This document shows positions 17,027 to 25,545 of a DNA stretch of 64,000 nt, in pieces (position 1 is the first letter of the stretch; every line of letters begins with the position of its first letter). The notes under the pieces are model-generated. The model was given only the letters and a program-made list of their open reading frames with translations, was not told the origin of the DNA and did not search any database. The stretch comes from Thermosipho africanus Ob7. Its GTDB lineage: Bacteria > Thermotogota > Thermotogae > Thermotogales > Fervidobacteriaceae. Made by a program: the position numbers and the translations under genes. The stretch covers positions 37,795 to 101,794 of the forward strand of contig NZ_NKRG01000007.1 of the NCBI RefSeq assembly GCF_003351105.1, given 5' to 3'.

Positions 17027-18502
17027 TTATTTGTTTTCTATAACTTCATAATCTTTAATACCGTTATTTTCTAGATTTTCTATAATCTTTTCTTTATTTC
17101 CAACTATGATAGTTACAAAGTTATTTGGATATGTAAATCTTGAGAATGCCTTTTGAACATCTTCAGCACTAAGGGAGTTATACATTTTTATAAATTCATT
17201 TATATAATTTTCATTGATTTTCCTGATTTCTACATCAAATGCAACACTATCAAGAACAGTGATTTTGTCCTTATAAGCATTTGGGAATAATGCGTTATAA
17301 AGATTAACTTCATTGAATAATTCTTCGGAAGTTAATGGTTCTTTATAATATTTTATATCTTCCATAATTTTCTTAACATCTTTTATTAAATCTGCTAATG
17401 CGTCATATCGTACAGTGGTTGTTACATAGAAATTTCCTAAGTAACTTCCGGTGGAAAAGCTTGAGTTAATTCCATAGACATAGCCTTTTTCAGTTCTTAA
17501 CACTTTCATCAATCTAGATTTAAATGCACCACTACCATAAATTCTGTTTGCCATTAAAAATGCAACTCTATCGTATAGTTTATCTTTAAAGAATTCAAAG
17601 TTTGGAAATCTGTATCCCATTTTTATTTTTGCTTGGGTAGAGTCTTGTCTGTCAACAACTACAATTTTTGGAGTAGTTTTTAAAGAAGAATCATATACAA
17701 ACAATGGTTCTGAAGATGCTGTATTTTTCCAATTTGCAAAGTATTTTTTTATTAATTCTTTTACATTATCGATTTCAAAATTTCCTGCTATTGAGATTAT
17801 AATTCGGTTAGGGCTAATTGTTTTATAATAAAAGTTCCTAAGCTTTTCAGGAGTTAAAGAAGAAATGTTAGCATAAAGTAATTCCAAATTGTCTGAGAAT
17901 GAGTACGGATGATCTTTACCAAAAATGTTTATTGAATAGTACATATTTAATAAACCATCTTCCGTTGTATAACTTTGACCAATACTTTGTAGATATTCTT
18001 TAACTATCCTTTCAAAATGACTTCCTTCAAATTGTGGTTCGATTAATTCAGATGCAAGAGCTTCAAAGAGAGCTTCTAAATCTTCTGAAAGGGAATTTGC
18101 AGAGATAGTGTAATAATCGTTATTCGCAGAGAAAGAAATTTCTAAACCATTTAATTCTTTGAAATCAATTAATTCTGTCTCACTGAATTTTTTGGTAGCA
18201 GTATTCATTATATCTAACATTACTGATGAATAACCAGCCGTTTCAATTGTTTCGTTCATTTTTCCAAACTTAATGTATCCTTTTATTTCAACAATAGGGA
18301 GAGTAGTATCTTTTGAGATGTAAAATACCATACCGTTATCCAATTGTACTCTTTCATATTCAGGTATTTCTATTGTAGGAATTTTATTTTTTGCACCAGC
18401 AAGTTTATCGAATAATTCTTTAGAAAATTCAACTGCGAATAAATTAGCAGAGAAGGCAAGTATAATTAGTATATAAATTAGATTTTTAAATATTTTTTTC
18501 AT
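17027..18502 (-). CDS. M16-family peptidase-like protein lacking the zinc motif
   Basis: This 491-aa protein has a signal peptide (MKKIFKNLIYILIILAFSANLF). It then has an M16 fold: the opening YERVQLDNGMVFYISKD and a C-terminal M16 domain with RIYGSGAFKSRLMKVLRTEKGYVYGI, the partner R/Y motif. The HxxEH zinc site is absent; the matching place reads SSVMLDIMN. This is the pattern of the non-catalytic subunit of two-chain M16 proteases. The active partner lies directly upstream. It is probably periplasmic. Confidence 0.88.
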   Translation of the reverse strand: MKKIFKNLIYILIILAFSANLFAVEFSKELFDKLAGAKNKIPTIEIPEYERVQLDNGMVFYISKDTTLPIVEIKGYIKFGKMNETIETAGYSSVMLDIMNTATKKFSETELIDFKELNGLEISFSANNDYYTISANSLSEDLEALFEALASELIEPQFEGSHFERIVKEYLQSIGQSYTTEDGLLNMYYSINIFGKDHPYSFSDNLELLYANISSLTPEKLRNFYYKTISPNRIIISIAGNFEIDNVKELIKKYFANWKNTASSEPLFVYDSSLKTTPKIVVVDRQDSTQAKIKMGYRFPNFEFFKDKLYDRVAFLMANRIYGSGAFKSRLMKVLRTEKGYVYGINSSFSTGSYLGNFYVTTTVRYDALADLIKDVKKIMEDIKYYKEPLTSEELFNEVNLYNALFPNAYKDKITVLDSVAFDVEIRKINENYINEFIKMYNSLSAEDVQKAFSRFTYPNNFVTIIVGNKEKIIENLENNGIKDYEVIENK

Positions 18503-18514
18503 TCTCTATCCCTC

Positions 18515-19825
18515 CTATTTTTTAGGTACTATGTAACCAACATATCTATTTTTGCCGTAGAAGTATTTTTTAGCTACTCTCTGTATATCTTCACTTGTTA
18601 ATTGATTTAATTTTTCGAGTTTTTGTTTGTATAGCTCAGGATTATCAAATCTTAGTTTACCAAGAACAATTTCAGAAGAGAATTCTTTTAAATCTTTTTG
18701 TGCAAATATAAGTGATTTAATCATTTGTTTTTTTACCTTTTTCAATTCTTCTTCGCTAATTCCTTCATTAATAATCCTTTCAAGCTCTTTATCTATTCCA
18801 TCTTTTATTGCATCTAAATCTTCTTCTTTATAACCGAATGCATATATTACTGCCATTCCAGGTATTCTTAGATCATAAATAAAACCACCAGTACCAAGGA
18901 TGAGTTGCTTATTAAAGTAAAGTTCTTTATTTACTCTTGAATTTTTACTATTTAGCCATATATCTAAAAGTGCTTCAATTGCAGGAATATCTTCGTGATC
19001 TGCCTTTGGAATAGTGTAAAGTTCCATTAATAAGGAAAGTCTTGTCATTCTTGGTAGTTTAAGTATAGTCTCGCCTTCAATTTTTGGTTCGACATATTCA
19101 GGTCTTTTAACTTGCTCTGGGGAATATTCTCCAAAGTATTTTTCAACAAGTTTGATTGCTTCTTCTGGGTTTACATCGCCACTAATTGAAAGTATGGCAT
19201 TGTTTGGTGCATAGAACATTTCATAGAAATTTCTTACATCCACGTGTGTAATTCTTTTAAGATCTTCCATGAAGCCTATAACAAAGTGACCTAATGGAGT
19301 TCCTTTAAAAGCATTTGCTTGTAATTCTTCCCAACCTGATTGAATGTAATTGTTTTCTATTCTCATTCTTCTTTCTTGTTTTACAACTTCTTTTTCTCTA
19401 TAAAAATCATCTGGATCGATTTTTAAATTCCTCATTCTATCAGCTTCTATTGCAAGAGCAAGTTCGAGCTTTGCAGAGGGTACTAATTCATAATAAACGG
19501 TATAGTCATAGGAAGTAGCAGCATTATTAGAACCACCAACTGAAGTTATTAAATCATCAATTCCACCTTTTGGTAAAGCATTTGTTCCATTGAACATAGT
19601 ATGTTCTAGTAAATGTGCTATACCAGTTTTTCCTTCTTCTTCATCGATTGAACCAACTTTATACCATATCTCTACTTTTACAAGTGGAACACTGTGATCT
19701 TCAAAAATAAAAACTTTTAAACCATTGTTAAGAGTGTACTCGACAAAATTAACATTTGGAATTTCTACTGCGAACAAAAATAAAGCAAAAATATATAGCA
19801 TCAATAACAACAACAGTCTTTTCAA
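18515..19825 (-). CDS. M16-family zinc peptidase (active subunit)
   Basis: This 436-aa protein has a signal peptide and the inverted zinc site HLLEH at about residues 71-75. A downstream Glu lies in ALAIEADRMRNL near 130, followed by the usual REKEVVKQERR. It should be a periplasmic metallopeptidase that works as a pair with the downstream motif-less homologue. The start is a TTG at 19823-19825, supported by AAGGAGGGG eight bases upstream and by the signal peptide beginning there (KRLLLLLMLYIFALFLFAV). A good promoter lies about 60 bases upstream. Confidence 0.92.
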   Translation of the reverse strand: MKRLLLLLMLYIFALFLFAVEIPNVNFVEYTLNNGLKVFIFEDHSVPLVKVEIWYKVGSIDEEEGKTGIAHLLEHTMFNGTNALPKGGIDDLITSVGGSNNAATSYDYTVYYELVPSAKLELALAIEADRMRNLKIDPDDFYREKEVVKQERRMRIENNYIQSGWEELQANAFKGTPLGHFVIGFMEDLKRITHVDVRNFYEMFYAPNNAILSISGDVNPEEAIKLVEKYFGEYSPEQVKRPEYVEPKIEGETILKLPRMTRLSLLMELYTIPKADHEDIPAIEALLDIWLNSKNSRVNKELYFNKQLILGTGGFIYDLRIPGMAVIYAFGYKEEDLDAIKDGIDKELERIINEGISEEELKKVKKQMIKSLIFAQKDLKEFSSEIVLGKLRFDNPELYKQKLEKLNQLTSEDIQRVAKKYFYGKNRYVGYIVPKK

Positions 19826-19884
19826 CTTAATCCCCTCCTTAAGTTAAAGTTTGAAAAAGTGAAAAAAATCCTATATCAAACCTA

Positions 19885-19912
19885 ATTATATCAAAATTTA
19901 AATTATTTGCAA
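19885..19912 (-). promoter_or_regulatory. promoter of the M16 peptidase pair
   Basis: On the minus strand TTGCAA (19907-19912) and TATAAT (19885-19890) are 16 bases apart, with TGA just before the -10 box. The leader to the TTG start is about 50 bases. Confidence 0.75.
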
Positions 19913-20024
19913 TATTTATAATTTAAAAATTAATAAATGTAAATAAAAATAAATCTTTATTTAAATATTTTTCATCTAATTTTTCTAAGAAAATTATTGA
20001 TAAAAGACAAAAGATGGCCTAAAT

Positions 20025-20056
20025 AAAAAATGGCCCTTGCATTAAGCAAGAGCCAT
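20025..20056 (-). terminator. terminator after flgG
   Basis: On the minus strand ATGGCTCTTGC and GCAAGGGCCAT form a hairpin with one mismatch, around a short TTAAT loop (20031-20055). A run of six T (20025-20030) follows. It ends the mreB-flgF-flgG transcript. Confidence 0.85.
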
Positions 20057-20086
20057 ACTTTATATTTTCTATATTTTATTTTTTAA

Positions 20087-20872
20087 TTACCTTTTCATAC
20101 TCGATGCAGTTCTCAACATTTCATCTGCAGTTTGGATTGTTCTTGAATTTAATTCATAAGCTCTCATAGCACTGATCATATCAACCATTTCTTTAACTAT
20201 ATCTACATTTGATTTTTCTACATAGCCTTGCAATATAGAACCAAAACCATCTTGTCCTGCGGTGCCTTCAACTGGAGTACCACTTGCTGGAGTTTCTAAG
20301 AAAAGGTTATCTCCAATTGCTTTTAAGCCAGAAGGATTGATAAATCTTACCAATGTAATTGTTCCAAGATTTTGTAGGGTTCCATCTTGAAGCTCAGCGG
20401 TAACTATACCATCTGGAGATATACTCAGTGATACAGCATTTTGTGGTACAACTATGTTTGGTGATAATAAATTTCCATTGCTGGTAATTATCCTACCATT
20501 GCCATCAATTTTAAATTGTCCGTCTCTTGTATATGCTATTCTACCATCTTGAAGTTGGATTTGGAAAAAGCCATCACCGGAAATGGCTAGATCAAGAGAA
20601 TTTCCCGTTCTTTCTAAATTTCCTTGAGTAAAAATTCTTGTGGTTGCTGATAATTTTGTTCCGTGACCTACATATAAACCTGTTGGATGCAAAGAATTTT
20701 GTGCGGTTGCAGCACCAGCATTTTTTGAATAATCATAAAGAAGGTCTTGAAATTCTGATTTAACTTTTTTATACCCAGCGGTATCTACGTTTGCAATATT
20801 ATTTGAAAGCGTGTCTAGTTTAAATTGTTGTGCCCACATTCCTGTTGCAGCTGTATAAAGTCCATTAATCAT
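20087..20872 (-). CDS. flgG: flagellar distal-rod protein FlgG
   Basis: This 261-aa axial protein is exported by the flagellar type III system. It shows the rod/hook N-terminus GLYTAATGMWAQQFKLDTLSNNIANVDTAGYKK, and LDLAISGDGFFQIQLQDGRIAYTRDGQF near residue 90. The C-terminal helix includes GYVEKSNVDIVKEMVDMI and ELNSRTIQTADEML. The length equals typical FlgG. It is the last gene of the mreB-flgF-flgG run and is followed by a terminator. Confidence 0.95.
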   Translation of the reverse strand: MINGLYTAATGMWAQQFKLDTLSNNIANVDTAGYKKVKSEFQDLLYDYSKNAGAATAQNSLHPTGLYVGHGTKLSATTRIFTQGNLERTGNSLDLAISGDGFFQIQLQDGRIAYTRDGQFKIDGNGRIITSNGNLLSPNIVVPQNAVSLSISPDGIVTAELQDGTLQNLGTITLVRFINPSGLKAIGDNLFLETPASGTPVEGTAGQDGFGSILQGYVEKSNVDIVKEMVDMISAMRAYELNSRTIQTADEMLRTASSMKR

Positions 20873-20884
20873 TTACTACACCTC

Positions 20885-21592
20885 CTACTTTAAATTACCC
20901 GCAGAATTAATAGATTTGTTAAGCAATTCATCATGTACAGTTACAGCTTTTGATAAAACTTCGTAATGTCTATTTGCTTCTATCATTTTTACCATTTCCT
21001 TTACAATGTTCACATTTGATTTTTCTACATATCCTTGTAAAATCCTAAAATTTTCTTTTTCAATTTCTTGACCTTTGTAGAAGGTGTAACCAATCTTTCT
21101 TGGATTATCAAGATCTACAACTTTGATATTATTAATAAGATCTGATTTATCTAATACTTTAATTCTTTGATCATTTTTATCTAATACGTAATACCCTTCA
21201 CTTGTAACTAAGAAACCGTCGCTGCTAATTTTAAAATTTCCTGCTCTTGTATATAGTTTTTCTCCGTTTTTTTCTACTACAAAGAATCCAGAACCATCAA
21301 TTGCAAAATCTAACATATTTTCAGTATGTTCAATATTTCCCTGACTGAAATCAGTTTTTACTTCATCTAAAATAACTGCTTGCTCGAACTTCCCAATATT
21401 CTTAATTTCGACATTTTTTTCTTGAGGCATTGGTTTAAAAGAGTGTAATCTTTTTTCAAGATATGTCTTAAATGCCAAATTATCAGCTTTATAGCCAATA
21501 GTTTCTGCATTAGATATATTATTTGAAAGCGTATCAAGTTTTGTAATATCAGCCAACATTCCCATAGAAGCAAGGTAAACGCCTTTGTACAT
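20885..21592 (-). CDS. flgF: flagellar rod protein FlgF
   Basis: This 235-aa protein is homologous to the FlgG encoded just downstream, with the same YKGVYLASMGMLADITKLDT start, NISNAETIGYKA, the DFAIDGSGFFVVEKNG core, and the GYVEKSNVNIVKEMVKMIEA tail. Its shorter length, the position before flgG and less regular core point to FlgF (proximal rod). The order mreB/mbl, flgF, flgG matches the mbl-flhO-flhP order known from Bacillus subtilis, so either naming (FlgF or FlhO) is defensible. Confidence 0.88.
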   Translation of the reverse strand: MYKGVYLASMGMLADITKLDTLSNNISNAETIGYKADNLAFKTYLEKRLHSFKPMPQEKNVEIKNIGKFEQAVILDEVKTDFSQGNIEHTENMLDFAIDGSGFFVVEKNGEKLYTRAGNFKISSDGFLVTSEGYYVLDKNDQRIKVLDKSDLINNIKVVDLDNPRKIGYTFYKGQEIEKENFRILQGYVEKSNVNIVKEMVKMIEANRHYEVLSKAVTVHDELLNKSINSAGNLK

Positions 21593-21611
21593 TTTTAATC
21601 ACCTCAAATTT

Positions 21612-22619
21612 TTATTCGTAGGTTTCAGCTACTTCATTTAATAATTCTTCATCATCTAATAAAATTCCTGTACCTCTTGCAACACAAGTTAATGGATCTT
21701 CGGCTACCTTGCAGGGAACGCCTATTTCATCGTAAATTGCCTTATCTATTCCTCTTAATAATGCACCACCTCCGGTAATTACAATTCCTTTTTCCATAAT
21801 ATCTGCAGAAAGTTCTGGTGGAGTCTTTTCAAGAACTACCTTAATCCTTGAAATAAGGCTTTCAATAATTGGTTTTAGCATGCCGTAAACTTGCGATGAA
21901 TTTAATTTATCTGTTCGTGGAAGGCCGGTTACTGCGTCACGGCCCTTTACTTCCATTTCAAAATCTTCTATATCCGGGTGTGCTTTTCCGATTCTTTTTT
22001 TAATTTCTTCTGCTGTTGAATCACCAATTATTAAACCAAGAAGTTTTCTTACACTTTTTACTATTGCATCATCCATTGCATCACCTGCAAGCTTTACAGA
22101 ATCTCCTACCACGACTCCTCCAAGACTTATAACTGCGATATCTGTAGTTCCACCTCCGATATCGATAATTATATTTCCTTCAGGTTTTGTAACATCAATG
22201 CCTGCACCTATTGCAGCTGCAAGCGGTTCAGAAACAACAAAAACTTTTTTTGCGCCTGCGCTTGATGCAGCGTCAAAAACAGCCCTTTTTTCAACGGTAG
22301 TTGTCTTTGCAGGAATACCTATAACCATATTTGGTTTAAACAAAAATCCTTTAGTTACCTTTTTTATAAATATTTTTAAGACCTCTGATATTATCGTATA
22401 ATCTGCAATTACTCCGTCTTTCATAGGTCTTACAGCTGTAATTGTATCTTCTGGAGTTTTTCCTAGCATTTCTTTTGCTTCTTCACCAATTGCAATTATT
22501 TTTCCATTTTTTTTAGAAATAGCTACGACAGATGGTTGATACAGGACAATTCCTTTTCCTTTCTGATAAACCAGAAAATTTGCTGTTCCAAGGTCTATTC
22601 CTAGATCATTTTTTCCCAT
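21612..22619 (-). CDS. mreB: rod-shape protein MreB/Mbl
   Basis: This 335-aa bacterial actin forms membrane-bound filaments that direct wall synthesis. The actin-fold motifs are clear: phosphate 1 GIDLGTANFLVY, connect 1, phosphate 2 IIDIGGGTTDIAVISLGG near residue 155, and the adenosine motif VITGGGALLRGID near 285. Its length is normal. It lies 20 bases before flgF and overlaps the EamA transporter gene by 14 bases. mreC/mreD are not next to it, which suits an Mbl-like copy. Confidence 0.96.
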   Translation of the reverse strand: MGKNDLGIDLGTANFLVYQKGKGIVLYQPSVVAISKKNGKIIAIGEEAKEMLGKTPEDTITAVRPMKDGVIADYTIISEVLKIFIKKVTKGFLFKPNMVIGIPAKTTTVEKRAVFDAASSAGAKKVFVVSEPLAAAIGAGIDVTKPEGNIIIDIGGGTTDIAVISLGGVVVGDSVKLAGDAMDDAIVKSVRKLLGLIIGDSTAEEIKKRIGKAHPDIEDFEMEVKGRDAVTGLPRTDKLNSSQVYGMLKPIIESLISRIKVVLEKTPPELSADIMEKGIVITGGGALLRGIDKAIYDEIGVPCKVAEDPLTCVARGTGILLDDEELLNEVAETYE

Positions 22620-23475
22620 GATTTACTCCCCTTTCTTCAAATTTTTCAAATATTAAAAGTCCTATAATCACTAATATTATACCCGAAATAAGTAATATTG
22701 ATGGAAGCTTTTTGAATATTAAGCTTTCAAACACTGCTGTTACAACTGGAATTATATATACAGCATTTGTGGTGGTTCTATCTCCAAGTGTTTCAATTGC
22801 TTTATTCCAAAGAAGATATCCAATTGCAGAACATAAAATTCCCAGATAAAGTAGCGAAAAAATAATATTAATATTTAAATTAAAATTAGTTTCAAAGAAA
22901 ATAGTTTCAATAAAAGTAAAAGGAATTAATGTTATTACACCCCAAAAAGTAATTTCAAATATAGCATTAATTGATGAGTGATCATCAAGCTTAATAATAT
23001 GATGTGTGTATAAAACCCATGATATTGCAGCAAAAAAGGCAAGTAAATCACCAATAGGGTTTAATTTTAAAATAATTCTTCCATTTAAAATCACAAGCCC
23101 CACACCAAAAAGTGCAATTAGAGAACCAACATATTGTAGAGAATGAGTTTTTCTTTTATGAGCAATTTGTGTAAACAAAACGTACCAAATTGGAGCTGTT
23201 GAAACTATTAAAGCAGCATTTGTTGGAGTAGTAAATTTAAGCGCAAAATTTTCTGAGACAAAATAGATTGTAATTCCCCAAAATCCAGCAAGAACTTTGT
23301 GAATATTAAACAAGTTAATTTTTCTATTTTTTGGAATGACAAGTAGTGTCAAAAGAGCTATAGAAAATCTAATAAAAGCAGCAAGTAAAGGTGAAATATT
23401 TTGAACTATAATACTTGTTGCAATAAATGAAAGTCCCCAAACTATTATTACTAAAATAAGTGAAATATATTGCAT
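22606..23475 (-). CDS. EamA/DMT-family transporter
   Basis: This 289-aa protein has ten predicted membrane helices and two EamA repeats. The first runs from about residue 3 (LILVIIVWGLSFIATSIIV, the typical GxxF opening) and the second from about 145 (GDLLAFFAAISWVLYT). The substrate cannot be read; family members export amino acids, drugs or sugar precursors. The ATG at 23475 shares one base with the LOG-gene stop (TGATG), so the two are coupled. Confidence 0.92.
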   Translation of the reverse strand: MQYISLILVIIVWGLSFIATSIIVQNISPLLAAFIRFSIALLTLLVIPKNRKINLFNIHKVLAGFWGITIYFVSENFALKFTTPTNAALIVSTAPIWYVLFTQIAHKRKTHSLQYVGSLIALFGVGLVILNGRIILKLNPIGDLLAFFAAISWVLYTHHIIKLDDHSSINAIFEITFWGVITLIPFTFIETIFFETNFNLNINIIFSLLYLGILCSAIGYLLWNKAIETLGDRTTTNAVYIIPVVTAVFESLIFKKLPSILLISGIILVIIGLLIFEKFEERGVNHGKK

Positions 23476-23984
23476 CAGCTACCTCCTAAGATTTTTTCAA
23501 GAATTTTTAAAATTTTATCTATACTATCTGCTATGTATATCTCTGAATGTTTCCTATTATCAAGATATTTTCCATCAATTAAAACATTTTGTATTCTATC
23601 AGTCCAACCACCTGTACCTTTGAATAAAATTAGGGGTTTTTTGTATGCGTATGCTCCAAATATCTCAATTGCTGTGCCACATTCTCCTGCAATTGAAATA
23701 ACAGCATCTGCATTTCTTAATATGATAAATGATCTTGTAGAAAAATCAAGACCTGTTGAAAATTCTATAGTGTTAAATTCATTTCCTTTTTCATCATATG
23801 GCAAGATACCGATAGAAGTTCCTAAATTGTTTTTAACACCTTTTGAAACAGCTTCCATTACTCCATCTCTTCCACCTGTAATTACTATATAATTTTTTGA
23901 CAGCTCTTCGCCAAGTTTTACACATAATTTTTCAAGATTTTCATCTATTTTTCCTGAAGAGCCTATTACTGCTACTTTTTTCAT
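23475..23984 (-). CDS. LOG-family / TIGR00725-like Rossmann protein
   Basis: This protein of about 169 aa begins MKKVAVIGSSGKIDENLEKL. It has VITGGRDGVMEAVSKGV near residue 45 and the nucleotide-loop-like ISIAGECGTAIEIFGAYAYKKPLI near 110. That places it with the lysine-decarboxylase-like / LOG superfamily, whose best known members release cytokinin-type bases from nucleoside 5'-phosphates. The TIGR00725 branch is uncharacterised as far as I know. I chose the ATG at 23984 because AGGAG stands before it. The longer reading to 24038 would add 18 residues that lie inside the promoter. Confidence 0.8.
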   Translation of the reverse strand: MKKVAVIGSSGKIDENLEKLCVKLGEELSKNYIVITGGRDGVMEAVSKGVKNNLGTSIGILPYDEKGNEFNTIEFSTGLDFSTRSFIILRNADAVISIAGECGTAIEIFGAYAYKKPLILFKGTGGWTDRIQNVLIDGKYLDNRKHSEIYIADSIDKILKILEKILGGS

Positions 23985-24018
23985 TTTTTCACTCCTATAT
24001 AATTTTTTGAACAATAAT

Positions 24019-24027
24019 ATTATATCA
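24019..24027 (-). promoter_or_regulatory. extended -10 promoter for the LOG-EamA-mreB-flgFG operon
   Basis: On the minus strand TGATATAAT (24019-24027) is an extended -10 box about 35 bases before the LOG start. No clear -35 is seen in the AT-rich flank. Confidence 0.6.
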
Positions 24028-24114
24028 TTTAATATCAAATGATTTTTTTAAAAAATTCACTTTATCAATTATTTTTTAAAGAATATTCAGTTTCATTTTT
24101 TAAAATAAAATTGT

Positions 24115-24143
24115 TATAATAATGTTACCGTTAACGTTACCGT
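24115..24143 (+). promoter_or_regulatory. -10 box and repeat operator before the GPH symporter
   Basis: TATAAT is at 24115-24120. Immediately downstream GTTACCGT occurs twice, at 24124-24131 and 24136-24143, exactly 12 bases apart. The palindromes CGTTAACG (24129-24136) and TAACGTTA (24132-24139) overlap. A CG-centred repeat at the transcription start suggests a LacI-type repressor site (inference). No lacI-type gene is in the window. Confidence 0.6.
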
Positions 24144-24169
24144 AGCAATATTATGAAGGAGGGATAGTT

Positions 24170-25517
24170 TTGGTAGAGAAGTTACCTTTTTGGAAAAAAA
24201 ATTATTTATGCCTTGGGACAGCTTGGGTGGTCATTGACAAGCTTTGCAATTGCAAATGTTCTTGTTTATTTTTATATGCCACCGGAGGGTGTTAACTTTC
24301 CAGAATTTATTAAAAGGGGACCGGTTTTTTTAGGTCTAACTATTGTAGGTCTTGCGCTAGGTGTATCTAGATTGTTTGATGCGGTAACTGATCCTTTGGT
24401 TGCAACTTTGTCTGATAGAAACAGGATGAAACTAGGAAGAAGAAGAGGTTTTTTAGCAATTAGCGTTCTTCCTTTTGCAATATTTTCATTCTTGCCTTTT
24501 TTTCCACCTTCAAGTGACCATACAATTAACACTATTTGGTTGTTTTTGACCGTTATTCTTTTTTACTGGTTTATGACAATGTATGTTACGCCTTATTTTG
24601 CATGGATGAGTGAACTTGGTCATACACCAGATGAGAGGCTTCTATTGAGCACTTTAATATCAATAACTTGGGCAATTGGTTATGTTTTAGGAACACAGAT
24701 ATACCTTTTCCAAACAATTTTGGAAAATAAAGGATTGACTCCATTAAAAGCTTTTCAAACGATAACCTTAATATACGGATTAGTTGGTTTTGTATTTATG
24801 CTTTTGCCGGTAATTTTCATTGATGAGAATAAATATTGTGAAAAGCATACAGTTAAAGAGAAGGGTTTAGAATCAATTATAAACGCTTTTAAAGAAAGAA
24901 ATTTTAGATTATTTGTTCTCCAAGATTTCATATATTGGTTTGGTCTTACAGGGATTAGTCTTGGACTTGTTTACTATATAACTGTTTTACTTAAATTACC
25001 AAAAGAGCATGCATCACAAGTTCAGTTGTTAATGTTTTTACTTTCATTTATTTTTTATATCCCTGTTAACTTTTTGGCAAAAAAGTTTGGAAAGAAAAAT
25101 TTGTTAATAATAGGATTTATAGTCTTTTCATTGGATTTTGCGGTTGCAGCAATGCTTGGAAAATTAAGTTTTTCTCCGATTATGCAAAGTTATATAATTG
25201 CAGTACTTTCTTCAGTACCACTTGCTATTTTTGGAATATTACCAAATGCAGTTATTGCAGATATTGCAGAAGCACATGGAAAAGAAACGGGGAATTACAA
25301 AGCAGCAGTATTTTTTGGTGCAAGAACATTTATGCAGAAGATGGGACAAACATTTGCTGGACTAATTTATCCTTCATTATTTATCCTAAACAGTGAAACA
25401 ATTGGAGAATTTGGGTTAAGAATTAGTGCAATATTTTCTTTAATATTGATGGTTTTGGGAACAATAATTTTAGTTTTCTTTAATGAAAAAAAGATACTTG
25501 AGATATTAAAAAAATGA
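24170..25517 (+). pseudogene. GPH-family sugar:cation symporter, frameshifted near its start
   Basis: The body (frame from about 24195 to 25517) is a 12-helix MFS protein of the glycoside-pentoside-hexuronide type, with SRLFDAVTDPLVATLSDRN and KLGRRRGFLAISVLPFAI. The natural start should be the TTG at 24170 (AAGGAGGG just upstream), encoding MVEKLPFWKK. The run at 24194-24201 has eight A. Seven would continue as KKIIYALGQLGWSL, as GPH proteins do. As written, the start frame stops at 24293 after 41 codons. In the transporter frame a TAG lies at 24174, and the first usual start codon is a TTG at 24213, inside helix 1 and without a ribosome site. It may be a sequencing error, a dead gene, or a gene rescued by slippage. 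Confidence 0.75.
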
Positions 25518-25545
25518 AGGTGCTTGAAAGCACCTTCATTTATTT
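25513..25545. terminator. bidirectional terminator between symporter and ileS
   Basis: AATGAAGGTGCTT (25513-25525) pairs perfectly with AAGCACCTTCATT (25528-25540), and T-rich tails follow on both strands. It overlaps the stop codon of the symporter (25515-25517). Confidence 0.92.
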
